Source: Lysobacteraceae bacterium (lineage in GTDB: Bacteria; Pseudomonadota; Gammaproteobacteria; Xanthomonadales; Xanthomonadaceae). From it: a stretch of 45,125 bases of DNA. The position numbers were made by a program, and so were the translations under genes. Numbering within the stretch: the first letter of the stretch is position 1; every line of letters begins with the position of its first letter. Shown here piece after piece: positions 15,637-24,659 of the stretch. The notes under the pieces are model-generated. The model was not told the DNA's origin. It saw only the letters and a list, made by a program, of their open reading frames with translations, and did not search any database. The stretch is from the NCBI GenBank assembly GCA_030681035.1, contig JAUXUI010000057.1, positions 1 through 45,125 on the forward strand. Direction: 5' to 3'.

Positions 15637-17070
15637 TTGAACGCCGCAGTGCCCGGTCTCATTCCCGTCATTTTGTCCGGTGGTTCCGGCACCCGGCTGT
15701 GGCCGCTGTCGCGCGAGGCGCATCCCAAGCAGTTTCTGCCGTTGCTGGGCGAGCACTCGTTGCTGCAATCCACCTGGTTGCGGGTGCAGGGCCTGAATGC
15801 GCAAGCGCCGCTGGTGGTGAGCAACGAGACGCACCGCTTCATGGTGGCCGAGCAACTGCGCGAGCTGGGCTGCCAGCCGGCGGCCATCGTGCTGGAACCG
15901 GTGGGCCGCAACACCGCGCCGGCAATTGCGGCGGCGGCGTTGCTGGCGATGGCGAATGGCGAGGATCCGTTGCTGTTGGTGTTGCCATCGGATCATGTGA
16001 TTGCCGATGACGCCGGTTTTCGTGCTGCGGTGCAGGCGGCCACGGCGGCGGCGGCGAGCGGACGGTTGGTCACCTTCGGGGTGGTGCCGAGCGGGCCAGA
16101 AACCGGCTATGGCTACATTCGTGCGGATGCAGTCGCCGATGCCGCAGGGGTGCGCGCGGTGCGCGCGTTCGTGGAAAAGCCCGATCTTGTCACCGCCGAA
16201 GCGTATCTGGCGCAGGGCGGATATTTCTGGAACAGCGGCATGTTCTTGCTGCGCGCCTCGTGTTTCATTGCCGAGCTGCAATGCTTCGCGCCAGACATGC
16301 TGGCGGCTTGCCGGCAGGCGGTGGCCACGGCTCGCCACGATGTCGATTTTGTGCGGCTGGGCGCCGAAGCATTTCGTGATTGCCCGGCCGACTCGATCGA
16401 TTACGCGGTGATGGAGAAAACCGATGCCGCCGCCGTGTTGCCGATCGATGTCGGCTGGAACGATGTCGGCTCGTGGGCGGCGTTGTGGTCGGTGGCCGAT
16501 CAGGATGGTTGTGGCAACGCCCATCATGGCGATGTGATTGCGCGCGATTGCCGCAACACCTTGGCCTGGGGCGATCATCGGCTGGTCACGCTGATCGGCC
16601 TCGATGATGTGGTGGTGGTGGACACCGCCGACGCGCTGCTGGTGGCGCATCGCGACAAGGTGCAGGAAGTGAAGGACATCGTGGCCACGCTCAAGCAGGC
16701 ACAGCGGCCCGAGGCCGGCATCCACCGCAAGGTGTATCGGCCGTGGGGCAGCTACGATGCGGTGGACAGCGGCGCACGCTTTCAGGTCAAGCGGATCAGC
16801 GTCAAGCCCGGCGCCGCGCTCAGTCTGCAACTGCATCATCACCGCGCCGAGCATTGGGTGGTGGTCAGTGGCCGCGCCCGTGTCACCCGCGGTGAAGACC
16901 TGCTGGTGCTGGAAGCCAACCAGTCCACCTATATTCCGGTCGGGGTGAAACATCGCCTGGAGAATATCGGCGCTGGCCCGCTGGAATTGATCGAAGTGCA
17001 ATCCGGTGATTATCTGGGCGAGGACGACATCGTGCGGTTCGAGGATGTGTATGGGCGAATGGGGTCGTAG
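15637..17070 (+). CDS. Mannose-1-phosphate guanylyltransferase / mannose-6-phosphate isomerase
   Basis: 477 residues, the length of the bifunctional AlgA/ManC/XanB type. The N-terminal nucleotidyltransferase domain has VILSGGSGTRLWPLSREAHP and the FVEKPD motif; the C-terminal isomerase domain is a cupin with RPWGSYDAVDSGARFQVKRI, then LQLHHHRAEHWVVVSGRARV. It makes GDP-mannose for exopolysaccharide, LPS or glycan synthesis. The start is uncertain: TTG 15637 gives LNAAVPGLIPVILSGG, and GTG 15649 is also possible. It stands alone, bounded downstream by a paired REP element. The exact symbol depends on the polysaccharide served, which the window does not show. Confidence 0.92.
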   Translation: MNAAVPGLIPVILSGGSGTRLWPLSREAHPKQFLPLLGEHSLLQSTWLRVQGLNAQAPLVVSNETHRFMVAEQLRELGCQPAAIVLEPVGRNTAPAIAAAALLAMANGEDPLLLVLPSDHVIADDAGFRAAVQAATAAAASGRLVTFGVVPSGPETGYGYIRADAVADAAGVRAVRAFVEKPDLVTAEAYLAQGGYFWNSGMFLLRASCFIAELQCFAPDMLAACRQAVATARHDVDFVRLGAEAFRDCPADSIDYAVMEKTDAAAVLPIDVGWNDVGSWAALWSVADQDGCGNAHHGDVIARDCRNTLAWGDHRLVTLIGLDDVVVVDTADALLVAHRDKVQEVKDIVATLKQAQRPEAGIHRKVYRPWGSYDAVDSGARFQVKRISVKPGAALSLQLHHHRAEHWVVVSGRARVTRGEDLLVLEANQSTYIPVGVKHRLENIGAGPLELIEVQSGDYLGEDDIVRFEDVYGRMGS

Positions 17071-17075
17071 TACAG

Positions 17076-17145
17076 GTCGCCCACAGGGTGGGCTCCTACA
17101 AATGCGCCTTGAAGCAGCCCTGTAGGAGCCCACCCTGTGGGCGAC
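17076..17145. repeat. Paired REP element
   Basis: GTCGCCCACAGGGTGGGC..CTACA is followed 20 bp later by its inverted copy TGTAGGAGCCCACCCTGTGG. It lies just past the stop of the mannose enzyme gene, between convergent genes, where it could act as a transcript-end structure. Confidence 0.85.
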
Positions 17146-17226
17146 ACGTGGCGCGATACCGCGACATGACGGTTTGCCTCGCGACAGCACTCGCCACGCA
17201 GCACAGGGGTGTGCAAGTGCTGCGGG

Positions 17227-18504
17227 CTACCAACTCTGAAAAATCAATGCCGAGTTGGTACCACCAAACCCGAACGAATTGCTCAGCACCCGGCGCACCC
17301 GTTTGTCGCGTGCCGCGTGTGGCACGAAATCCAGATCGCAGCCGTCATCGGGCTGATCGAGGTTGATCGTCGGCGGCAGCACTTGGCGGCACAGGGCAAG
17401 CACCGAAAACACCGCCTCCAGCGCGCCCGATGCGCCCAGCAGGTGGCCGGTCATCGATTTGGTTGAGCTCACCGGCGTGTGTCTGGCGTGGTGGCCGAAC
17501 ACCGCCTTGAGACCAGCCACTTCGGCCAGATCACCCACCGGTGTCGAGGTGCCGTGGGCGTTGACGTAGTCGATGGCTTCGGCCGGCAGGTGGGCATCGC
17601 ACAGTGCCATGCGCATCGCCCTCGCTGCTCCGTCGCCGTCGTTGCTGGGCGAGGTGATGTGGTGGGCGTCCGAGCTCAGGCCGAATCCCACCAGTTCGGC
17701 ATAGATGCGGGCACCGCGCCGGCGCGCGTGCGCTTCGGATTCCAGGATCAGCACCGCGCCGCCGTCGCCGAGTACGAAGCCGTCGCGGTTGCGGTTCCAG
17801 GGCCGTGACGCGCGGCCGGGGTCATCGTTGCGCTGCGACAGCGCCCGCATCGCGGCGTGCGCGGCAATCGTCAACGGTGTCGCCACTTTTTCGGCGCCGC
17901 CCACCACCATCACGTCGGCGATGCCGGCGTTGATCATCATCCGCGCCAGGCCGATGGCGTGTGAGGATGCGGCACAGGCGGTGGCCTGACAGATACTCGG
18001 CCCACGCAGACCAAGCGCAATCGAGACATTGCCGGCGGTCATGTTGGGCAGGATGCCGGCGACGAAAAATGGCGACAGGCGTCGGCCGTGGACGCGGTCG
18101 ATCACGCTGCGCTCGAGCCACTCGATGCCGCCGATGGCGGTTCCCCATGCCACCCCGGCGCGATCCGGATTCCAGTGCTCGCGCACGGCTTCGTGATCCA
18201 GCCCGGCGTCAGCCCACGCCATCTGCGCGGCGGCCAGCCCGTACACCACCCCGGCGTCCACCCGCCGCATCTCCTTGGGGTCGATCCACGGCGCGGGATC
18301 AAATCCGGGCACGGTGCCGCCGATCTTCACCGCGACATCGTCGAACTCGGCGCCATGCAATGGACGAATGCCGCTGCGGCCATTGATGATGGCATCCCAG
18401 ACCGGCTCCAGCCCGACGCCGACCCCACACAACGCACCGAGACCGGTGATCACGGTGCGTTGCGGGCCGGTTGCTGCCGAGCTTCGCGGTGCGTGCGCGC
18501 TCAT
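17227..18504 (-). CDS. Beta-ketoacyl-ACP synthase (FabF-like)
   Basis: 425 residues, KAS II length. The catalytic triad is visible: Cys in CQATACAASSHAIG, His in YVNAHGTSTPVGD, and His in STKSMTGHLLGASGALE; the C-terminal NSFGFGGTNSALIF is also typical. It elongates acyl-ACP by condensation with malonyl-ACP. It overlaps the upstream thioesterase gene by four bases (ATGA), and the primary fab genes (acpP, fabG, fabD) are not nearby. That suggests a specialised second ketosynthase rather than the housekeeping FabF. The product cannot be told from sequence. Confidence 0.9.
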   Translation of the reverse strand: MSAHAPRSSAATGPQRTVITGLGALCGVGVGLEPVWDAIINGRSGIRPLHGAEFDDVAVKIGGTVPGFDPAPWIDPKEMRRVDAGVVYGLAAAQMAWADAGLDHEAVREHWNPDRAGVAWGTAIGGIEWLERSVIDRVHGRRLSPFFVAGILPNMTAGNVSIALGLRGPSICQATACAASSHAIGLARMMINAGIADVMVVGGAEKVATPLTIAAHAAMRALSQRNDDPGRASRPWNRNRDGFVLGDGGAVLILESEAHARRRGARIYAELVGFGLSSDAHHITSPSNDGDGAARAMRMALCDAHLPAEAIDYVNAHGTSTPVGDLAEVAGLKAVFGHHARHTPVSSTKSMTGHLLGASGALEAVFSVLALCRQVLPPTINLDQPDDGCDLDFVPHAARDKRVRRVLSNSFGFGGTNSALIFQSW

Positions 18505-18941
18505 GGCGAAACCGCCTGCGGCGACGCGCTGGCGGCGAGGATCGTCTGGATTGCAGCGGGGAAGGGCGCGGGGCGAAAGGTGCCGGCATCAAGGCAGGCC
18601 AAGGTGATCTCGGCGCTCACCAGCAGGCTCGCGTCGTGTTGCTGCCGAAGCTCCTGACGCAGCACCGCACTGACCTTGCGTGTGCGCAGAATTTCGACAC
18701 TGGCCCAGCACAGGTCGTCGAGCCGGGCCGGGCGGTCGAGCTCGAATGCCATGCGCCGGACCACGATCAGCGCACCGAGCGATTCGGCGAGGCCGCTCTG
18801 GTCGATGCCATGCTGGCGCAGCCAGTCGCTGCGGGCGCGCTCGAAGAAGCGGGCGTAGTTGGCGTGGTAGACCACGCCGCTGGCATCGGTATCTTCCCAG
18901 TAGATGCGCACGGGAATCTGGAACAGCACGGGGGCGGGCAT
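18501..18941 (-). CDS. YbgC/4-hydroxybenzoyl-CoA-type acyl thioesterase
   Basis: 146 residues, a single hot-dog-fold domain. The signature IYWEDTDASGVVYHANYARF, followed by FERARSDWLRQHG, contains the catalytic-type Asp of this family. It hydrolyses acyl-CoA or acyl-ACP thioesters. The open frame extends upstream to 19418, but the motif begins right after ATG 18941 (MPAPVLFQIPVRIYW), so that start is used. The stop overlaps the ketosynthase start, so the two are probably translated together and may act on the same acyl chain. It lacks tol-pal neighbours, so the usual ybgC context does not apply. Confidence 0.85.
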   Translation of the reverse strand: MPAPVLFQIPVRIYWEDTDASGVVYHANYARFFERARSDWLRQHGIDQSGLAESLGALIVVRRMAFELDRPARLDDLCWASVEILRTRKVSAVLRQELRQQHDASLLVSAEITLACLDAGTFRPAPFPAAIQTILAASASPQAVSP

Positions 18942-19063
18942 CGGTGTCGCGCTCCTCTTGGTGAGAGCGGAAATTCGACTGTGGACACGGATCAGAATTT
19001 CCGACGACGACCACCCGGCAATACCCTGCCACAAGATAGCTGAAATTGATGACAATTCCCGGA

Positions 19064-20041
19064 TCAGCGTAGCGTTGACATCGGCCAGTGCGGCGGTGAT
19101 CCCCACAGCGGTGTCGCAACACCGTCGATGGTGCGGCGCAGATCGTGGCGATCCAGCCACGGCGCCAGCATCTGGATCAGATCGATGGTGTATTGGCGGA
19201 CGACGCGCCCGGCCGGCAACATCGCCCACGCGGTGCAGTCTGGCAGCGCCGCGGGCGCCGGCAGCACACGAAACGCGTGGTGATCTTCCGGCAGCAGCCC
19301 CATTTCCGCCAGTATCCCGATACCAAGGCCGGCGCGAACATAGGTCTTGATCAGGTCGGCATCGCGCGCGGTGACCGCTATCTCCGGGCGCAGCGCTTCG
19401 GCGGCGAATGCCTGGCACAAGGATGACTGGGCGTGCCGTGAGGATTCGTAACTGACCAGTGGATAGCGGGCCAGTTCGGCCAGGCTGGGTGCGCCCAGGC
19501 TTGCAGCCAGCGGATGATCGAGTGGCACCAGTACCTTGCGCGACCAGCGAAACAACGGAATGGCCAACCCGACATCGGGCGCTGCCCCGACGCTGGAGAG
19601 CAAGCCAAGATCAGTCGTGCAATCGCGCAGGCGTTGCATCACCTCGACATCACCGGCCGGCTCCAGACGCAACTGCACGCCAGGGAAATTGCGCCGCAGT
19701 TCCGCCACCGCCGGTGGCAGGATGAAGCGGGCCTGGGTGTGGGTGCTGACAATGCTGAGTGTGCCGGACGCATCGCCACGCTGGTTGGCGGCATGGGCGC
19801 GGATGTTTTCGGCCTCGGCCAGCAAGCGTCGCGAGCGTTCGACGATTTCGACGCCATCGGGCGTCAGCGCTTCCAGGCTGCGGCCACGGCGCGAAAACAG
19901 CGGGGTGCCGAGCTCGGCTTCGAGTTGCTTGAGTTGCTTGGACAAGCCCGACTGGGTGGCGTGAACGCGTCCCGCAGCGACGGTAATGTTCAAGCCGGCA
20001 TCGACGATGGCTACGAGTTGGCGAAGCTGGGTGAGGGTCAT
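19064..20041 (-). CDS. cysB: LysR-family regulator, CysB-like
   Basis: 325 residues, one more than E. coli CysB. The N-terminal winged helix reads MTLTQLRQLVAIVDAGLNIT, then HATQSGLSKQLKQLEAELG, the CysB/Cbl form. The effector domain has THTQARFILPPAVAELRRNF and AGLGIGILAEMGL. CysB activates sulfate-assimilation genes in response to N-acetylserine, and the divergent cysM and downstream cysD-cysNC fit that role. The open frame extends to 20191, but ATG 20041 gives the exact family N-terminus. Cbl-like paralogues cannot be fully excluded. Confidence 0.87.
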   Translation of the reverse strand: MTLTQLRQLVAIVDAGLNITVAAGRVHATQSGLSKQLKQLEAELGTPLFSRRGRSLEALTPDGVEIVERSRRLLAEAENIRAHAANQRGDASGTLSIVSTHTQARFILPPAVAELRRNFPGVQLRLEPAGDVEVMQRLRDCTTDLGLLSSVGAAPDVGLAIPLFRWSRKVLVPLDHPLAASLGAPSLAELARYPLVSYESSRHAQSSLCQAFAAEALRPEIAVTARDADLIKTYVRAGLGIGILAEMGLLPEDHHAFRVLPAPAALPDCTAWAMLPAGRVVRQYTIDLIQMLAPWLDRHDLRRTIDGVATPLWGSPPHWPMSTLR

Positions 20042-20139
20042 GGCATGACGTCCGTTGCGGGAGAGGCGAGCAGACCGGATTTGCGTGGTGACGAGACGAC
20101 AGCAAGGTGCCATCGGCAGGGGTAAGGGTGTAGCCATTG

Positions 20140-20180
20140 ATACCTGGCCATACTGCGCTGCAACAATTGCATAAAGGTAT
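20140..20180. promoter_or_regulatory. Dyad ATACCT-N29-AGGTAT between cysB and cysM
   Basis: An inverted repeat in the middle of the 226-bp divergent intergenic region, with AT-rich sequence between the arms. The position suits an operator for the LysR-type regulator. No verified CysB consensus is present, so this is a positional inference. Confidence 0.3.
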
Positions 20181-20267
20181 GGTAACGGCAACAGGCAGGC
20201 CGTGATGCGGCTATCATCAAAGCATGTCAGCCCTACCGCCCCGACCGGCTAACCGCGAGCACAGACC

Positions 20268-21221
20268 ATGATTTACGACAGCATTCTCGACACCATCGGC
20301 AACACTCCGGTCGTGCGCCTGAACCGTATCGCGCCCGCGCACGTCAGCGTGTACGTCAAGGTGGAAGCGTTCAACCCTGGCGGTTCGGTGAAGGATCGCC
20401 TGGCGTTGGCGGTGATCCTCGATGCCGAAGCGCGCGGGGTGCTCAAGCCCGGGCAGACTGTGATCGAGGCGACCTCGGGCAATACCGGGGTGGCGCTGGC
20501 GATGGTCTGCGCGGCACGCGGTTATCCGTTCGTGGCGGTGATGAGCGAAACCTTTTCGATCGAGCGGCGCAAGCTGATGCGTGCCTACGGCGCCAAGGTG
20601 ATCCTGACCCCTGCTGCGGCGCGTGGCAGCGGCATGGTGGCCCGCGCACGTGAGCTGGCCGCACAGCATGGCTGGTTTCTGACCGAGCAGTTCGACAACC
20701 CCGCCAACCCGGCCTATCACCGCAACACCACCGCCGCTGAAATCCTGCGCGATTTCGCTGGCAAGCCGCTGGATTATTTCATCAGTGGCTGGGGTACCGG
20801 CGGCACCCTGACCGGTGTCGGTGAAGTGTTGCGGGTGGCGCGGCCGCAAACCCGCATCATTGCCTGCGAACCGGCCGGCGCGGCACTGCTGGCCGGCAAC
20901 GAGTGGCAGCCGCACAAGATACAGGGCTGGACGCCTGACTTCGTGCCCAGTGTGCTCAACCGCGAGGTGCTCGATGAGGTGTTGCTGATCGACGATGTGC
21001 TGGCCCGCGACAGCGCGCGCCGGCTCGCCGCCGAGGAAGGCATCTTCGTCGGCATTTCCGCTGGTGCCACCGCCGCCGCCGCGTTGCAGGTGGCGGTGAA
21101 GGCAGCGCCGGGGTCGGTGCTGCTGGCGATGTTGCCCGATACCGGCGAGCGTTACCTGAGCACGTTCCTGTTCGAGGGTGTCAACGAAGGCTCCGATGAC
21201 GCGTGGTTGGCGGCGTTGTAG
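20268..21221 (+). CDS. cysM: Cysteine synthase B (O-acetylserine/thiosulfate sulfhydrylase)
   Basis: 317 residues. A PLP enzyme making cysteine (or S-sulfocysteine) from O-acetylserine. The PLP lysine is in FNPGGSVKDRLAL at about residue 45, the substrate loop is EATSGNTGVALAM, and the phosphate-binding loop is SGWGTGGTLTGVGEVL. The length and the MIYDSILDTIGNTPVVRLNR start fit the CysM branch better than CysK. It is divergent from the CysB-like regulator and upstream of cysD-cysNC, separated from them by a repeat-filled gap of about 350 bp. Confidence 0.92.
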   Translation: MIYDSILDTIGNTPVVRLNRIAPAHVSVYVKVEAFNPGGSVKDRLALAVILDAEARGVLKPGQTVIEATSGNTGVALAMVCAARGYPFVAVMSETFSIERRKLMRAYGAKVILTPAAARGSGMVARARELAAQHGWFLTEQFDNPANPAYHRNTTAAEILRDFAGKPLDYFISGWGTGGTLTGVGEVLRVARPQTRIIACEPAGAALLAGNEWQPHKIQGWTPDFVPSVLNREVLDEVLLIDDVLARDSARRLAAEEGIFVGISAGATAAAALQVAVKAAPGSVLLAMLPDTGERYLSTFLFEGVNEGSDDAWLAAL

Positions 21222-21530
21222 GTCGTAGCCCGGGTTAGGTGTAGCCCGGGTTAGGCCGCAGGCCGGCCGCTCTTGTGCATCCATGCACCCGCGGCACTTG
21301 CACATCCATGTGCATCGTAACCCGGGACCGCCGCAAACAATTATCGTCGCGTCACAAAGCGTGGCAATGCGTGACTTCACTGCTTGCAACGCCGTGATTG
21401 AGCCCGCGCGAAAGCGACTATGTTGCGGTCCCGGGTTACGCGCTACGCGCTAACCCGGGCTACGACAACCGCACAACCGCATCAACGTTGGTCCCGGGTT
21501 TCGGCCTGTGGCCTCAACCCGGGCTACTCG
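21222..21530. repeat. REP and micro-hairpin cluster filling the cysM-cysD gap
   Basis: It contains two tandem TAGCCCGGGTTAG half elements (21228-21253), the hairpins GTGCATCCATGCAC (21275-21288) and GCACATCCATGTGC (21300-21313), a TAACCCGGGACC element, a full palindrome at about 21427-21466, and a variant at about 21491-21526 with GGTTTCGGCCTGTGGCCTCAA at its centre. The same composite (CCGGCCGCTCTTGTGCATCC, GCGGCACTTGCACATCC, TAACCCGGGACCGC) occurs at 569-866. It separates cysM from cysD and sits directly upstream of the cysD start. Confidence 0.8.
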
Positions 21531-21569
21531 CTGCGTTACCATTCACCCATCGAACCCTGCCAGGCTGCC

Positions 21570-22478
21570 GTGATCGCTCATTCGCTATCCCATCTCGACC
21601 GCCTCGAAGCCGAGAGCATCCACATCCTGCGCGAGGTGGCGGCCGAGTTTCGCAAGCCGGTGATGCTGTATTCGATCGGCAAGGACAGCTCGGTGCTGCT
21701 GCACCTGCTGCGCAAGGCGTTCTTTCCGGCGCCGCCACCGATTCCGCTATTGCATATCGATACCGGCTGGAAATTCCGCGAGATGTACGCGTTCCGTGAT
21801 GCGGTGCCGGCACGCTATGGCGTTGATCTCAAAGTGCATGTCAATGCCTTGGGGCAGGCGCAGGGCATCGGTCCGATCAGCCACGGCGCCAGTGTTCACA
21901 CCGATGTGATGAAGACCCAGGCCTTGCGTCAGGCGCTGGATGCCGGCGGATTTGACGCAGCGATTGGCGGCGCCCGCCGCGACGAGGAAAAGAGCCGCGC
22001 CAAGGAGCGCGTATTCAGTTTCCGCAACGCGCGCCATGTCTGGGATCCGAAAAACCAGCGCCCGGAATTGTGGAGCCTGTACAACGCACGCATCGCGCCC
22101 GGCGAAAGCGTGCGCGTGTTTCCGATTTCCAACTGGACCGAGCTCGACGTGTGGCTGTACATCTACCGCGAGCGCATCCCGGTGGTGCCGCTGTATTTCG
22201 CTGCACTGCGGCCGGTGGTGGAGCGCGACGGCGCGCTGATCATGCGCGATGACGAACGCCTGCCGCTGCACCCCGGCGAAGAGCCACAACTGCGCAAGGT
22301 GCGTTTTCGCACGCTCGGCTGCTATCCGCTCACCGGCGCGATTGAATCCGACGCCGATACCCTGGAAGCGATCATCGCCGAGATGCTGGTGGCGCGCAGT
22401 TCCGAGCGCCAGGGCCGGGTGATCGATCACGACCCGACCGAGTCGATGGAAAAGAAAAAGCGCGAGGGTTATTTCTGA
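21570..22478 (+). CDS. cysD: Sulfate adenylyltransferase subunit 2
   Basis: 302 residues from GTG 21570, the same length as E. coli CysD. With CysN it makes adenosine phosphosulfate (APS) from sulfate and ATP. The PP-loop-type motif is [40 protein letters not shown] and [20 protein letters not shown] are also characteristic. The GTG start is chosen because [20 protein letters not shown] is the family N-terminus; the open frame reaches back to 21420 through the repeat cluster. The stop overlaps the cysNC start by one base (TGATG), giving coupled translation. Confidence 0.96.
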   Translation: MIAHSLSHLDRLEAESIHILREVAAEFRKPVMLYSIGKDSSVLLHLLRKAFFPAPPPIPLLHIDTGWKFREMYAFRDAVPARYGVDLKVHVNALGQAQGIGPISHGASVHTDVMKTQALRQALDAGGFDAAIGGARRDEEKSRAKERVFSFRNARHVWDPKNQRPELWSLYNARIAPGESVRVFPISNWTELDVWLYIYRERIPVVPLYFAALRPVVERDGALIMRDDERLPLHPGEEPQLRKVRFRTLGCYPLTGAIESDADTLEAIIAEMLVARSSERQGRVIDHDPTESMEKKKREGYF

Positions 22479-24352
22479 TGAGCACGCGCAGCGACAGCGA
22501 GATCGCCGCCTACCTGCAACAGCACGAGCAAAAGCCGCTGCTGCGTTTCATCACCTGCGGCTCGGTGGACGACGGCAAGAGCACCCTGATCGGGCGGCTG
22601 CTGTTCGATGCCAAGCGCCTGTTCGACGATCAGCTTGCGGCGCTGGCCAGCGACAGCCGCCGCCACGGCACCCAGGGAGAGGCGCTGGATTACGCGCTGT
22701 TGCTCGATGGCCTTGCTGCCGAGCGCGAGCAGGGCATCACCATCGATGTCGCCTACCGTTTCTTTGATACCGACCGCCGCAAGTTCATCGTTGCCGATTG
22801 CCCGGGCCATGAGCAGTACACCCGTAACATGGCCACTGGCGCCTCCACCGCCGACCTGGCGGTGGTGCTGGTGGATGCGCGCAAGGGCCTGCTGACGCAG
22901 ACCCGCCGGCACAGTTACATTTGCGCGTTGCTCGGCATCCGCCATGTGCTGCTGGCGGTGAACAAGATGGATCTGGTTGGCTACGGTGAAACCGTATTCA
23001 CCGGCATCGCCGATGGCTACCGCGCGCTGGCCAGCGAGTTGGGTATCGCCAACGTGCAATGCATTCCGGTGTCGGCACTGGCCGGCGACAACATCACCAG
23101 TGCTTCGACCACGATGCCGTGGTATCGCGGCCCCAGCGTGCTGGCACATCTGGAATCGGTGGAACTCGTTGCCGATACCAGCACCGCATTGCGGCTGCCG
23201 GTGCAGTGGGTGTGTCGCCCCGATCCGCATTTTCGTGGTTTCGCTGGCACCATTGCCGGTGGTCGGGTGGCAACCGGCGATGCGGTGCGCATCCTGCCGT
23301 CCGGGCAGACCAGCACGGTGGCGCGCATCGTCAGCGCCGATGGCGACCTGCCGCATGCAGTGGCTGGGCAGGCGATCACCCTGGTGTTGAGCGACGAGCG
23401 CGATGTCAGCCGCGGCGATGTGATTGCCGCTGCTGGCGATGCGCCGCCGGTGGCCGATCAATTTCAGGTACACGTGTTGTGGATGGACAATGCCGCGCTG
23501 TTGCCGGGGCGACCGTATCTGCTCAAGATCGGCAGCCGCAGCGTGACTGCGCAAATCACCGAAATCCGTCATCGTATCGACGTCAACACGCAAGAAGCGA
23601 TGGCCGCCAAGCGGCTGGAACTCAACGAAGTAGGGCTGTGCAATCTCAGCCTCGATGAGCCGATCGCGTTCGAGCCCTATGCGCGCAATCACACGCTTGG
23701 CGGTTTTATCCTGATCGACCGCCACAGCCATGCCACCGTTGCCGCCGGCACCATCGATTTCGCCCTGCACCGCGCCAGCAATGTGCATTGGCAGCACCTC
23801 GACGTGGATCGCGCTGCGCGTGCCCGGATCAAGGGGCAGAGCCCGCGCTGTGCGTGGTTCACCGGGCTCTCGGGTTCCGGCAAATCAACCATCGCCAATG
23901 CGGTGGACCGGCAATTGCTGGCGATGGGTTATCACACCTATCTGCTTGATGGCGACAATGTGCGCCATGGCCTCAATCGCGACCTGGGTTTTACCGACGA
24001 GGACCGGGTCGAGAACATCCGCCGCGTGGCGGAAGTGGCGCGGTTGATGACCGACGCCGGGCTGATCGTGCTGGTCAGCTTCATCTCGCCATTCCGCGAG
24101 GAGCGGCAGATGGCGCGTGAGTTGTTCGCGTCCGGCGATTTCATCGAGGCGTTTGTCGATACGCCGCTGGAAGTGTGCGAACAGCGCGATGTAAAGGGGC
24201 TGTACCGCAAGGCGCGTGCCGGCGAGATTCCGCATTTCACCGGCATCAGTTCACCTTACGAAGTGCCCGAAGCCGCCGAGTTGCACCTGCTCACCGCAGA
24301 CGCAACGATCGATGCGCTGGCGCAGCAGGTGGTGGCACGTTTGCTGGCGTAG
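22478..24352 (+). CDS. cysNC: Bifunctional sulfate adenylyltransferase subunit 1 / APS kinase
   Basis: 624 residues, a CysN-CysC fusion. The CysN GTPase part (about residues 1-440) has [35 protein letters not shown] and NKMDLVGY, followed by EF-Tu-like beta barrels. The APS kinase part (about 450-624) has [36 protein letters not shown] and [20 protein letters not shown]. Together with CysD it makes APS and then PAPS. The ATG at 22478 shares a base with the cysD stop. No PAPS reductase or sulfite reductase gene is in the window. A cluster of mixed REP elements follows. Confidence 0.96.
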   Translation: MSTRSDSEIAAYLQQHEQKPLLRFITCGSVDDGKSTLIGRLLFDAKRLFDDQLAALASDSRRHGTQGEALDYALLLDGLAAEREQGITIDVAYRFFDTDRRKFIVADCPGHEQYTRNMATGASTADLAVVLVDARKGLLTQTRRHSYICALLGIRHVLLAVNKMDLVGYGETVFTGIADGYRALASELGIANVQCIPVSALAGDNITSASTTMPWYRGPSVLAHLESVELVADTSTALRLPVQWVCRPDPHFRGFAGTIAGGRVATGDAVRILPSGQTSTVARIVSADGDLPHAVAGQAITLVLSDERDVSRGDVIAAAGDAPPVADQFQVHVLWMDNAALLPGRPYLLKIGSRSVTAQITEIRHRIDVNTQEAMAAKRLELNEVGLCNLSLDEPIAFEPYARNHTLGGFILIDRHSHATVAAGTIDFALHRASNVHWQHLDVDRAARARIKGQSPRCAWFTGLSGSGKSTIANAVDRQLLAMGYHTYLLDGDNVRHGLNRDLGFTDEDRVENIRRVAEVARLMTDAGLIVLVSFISPFREERQMARELFASGDFIEAFVDTPLEVCEQRDVKGLYRKARAGEIPHFTGISSPYEVPEAAELHLLTADATIDALAQQVVARLLA

Positions 24353-24382
24353 GTCGCGCCATCAATTGTGGGTTGGCATTTT

Positions 24383-24630
24383 GATCGCCCACAGGGTGGG
24401 CTCCTACAGCGGCACGGCTCCGCTTTTCGGTGGGAGCGGGCCTTGCCCGCGAAGCTTCTGCAACGTTGTTCGCCGGCAGGCCGGCTCCCACAAAGGCACT
24501 CACTGGCACCAGCGGGCAACACCGTTGCTCCTACAGGGCAACGTCGAGGCGCTGTTGTAGGAGCGCACCCTGTGCGCGACCGTGATCTGTCAACCGGGGC
24601 GCGCTGGTCGCCCACACAGGGCTCCTACAA
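24383..24630. repeat. Cluster of mixed REP elements
   Basis: At least five palindromic units of related families: GATCGCCCACAGGGTGGGC.., GTGGGAGCGGGCCTTGCCCG.., CGCCGGCAGGCCGGCTCCCAC, TGTAGGAGCGCACCCTGTGC.. and GGTCGCCCACACAGGGCTCC... Different stem-loop variants sit side by side between the convergent cysNC and M20 peptidase genes. No gene is supported here. Confidence 0.8.
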
Positions 24631-24659
24631 AAAAGCGTTGATCGGTCCCTGTTCAGCGC

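Noticed and set aside
15565..17190. Very long minus-strand open frame extending upstream of amgK, antisense to the mannose enzyme gene
   Set aside because: It is His, Gln and Arg rich with no domain pattern, and it mirrors the codon bias of the real plus-strand gene. AmgK begins at 15564 or 15555.
21420..21569. N-terminal extension of CysD from the ATG at 21420
   Set aside because: The extension is translated REP sequence; the GTG at 21570 gives the normal 302-residue protein.
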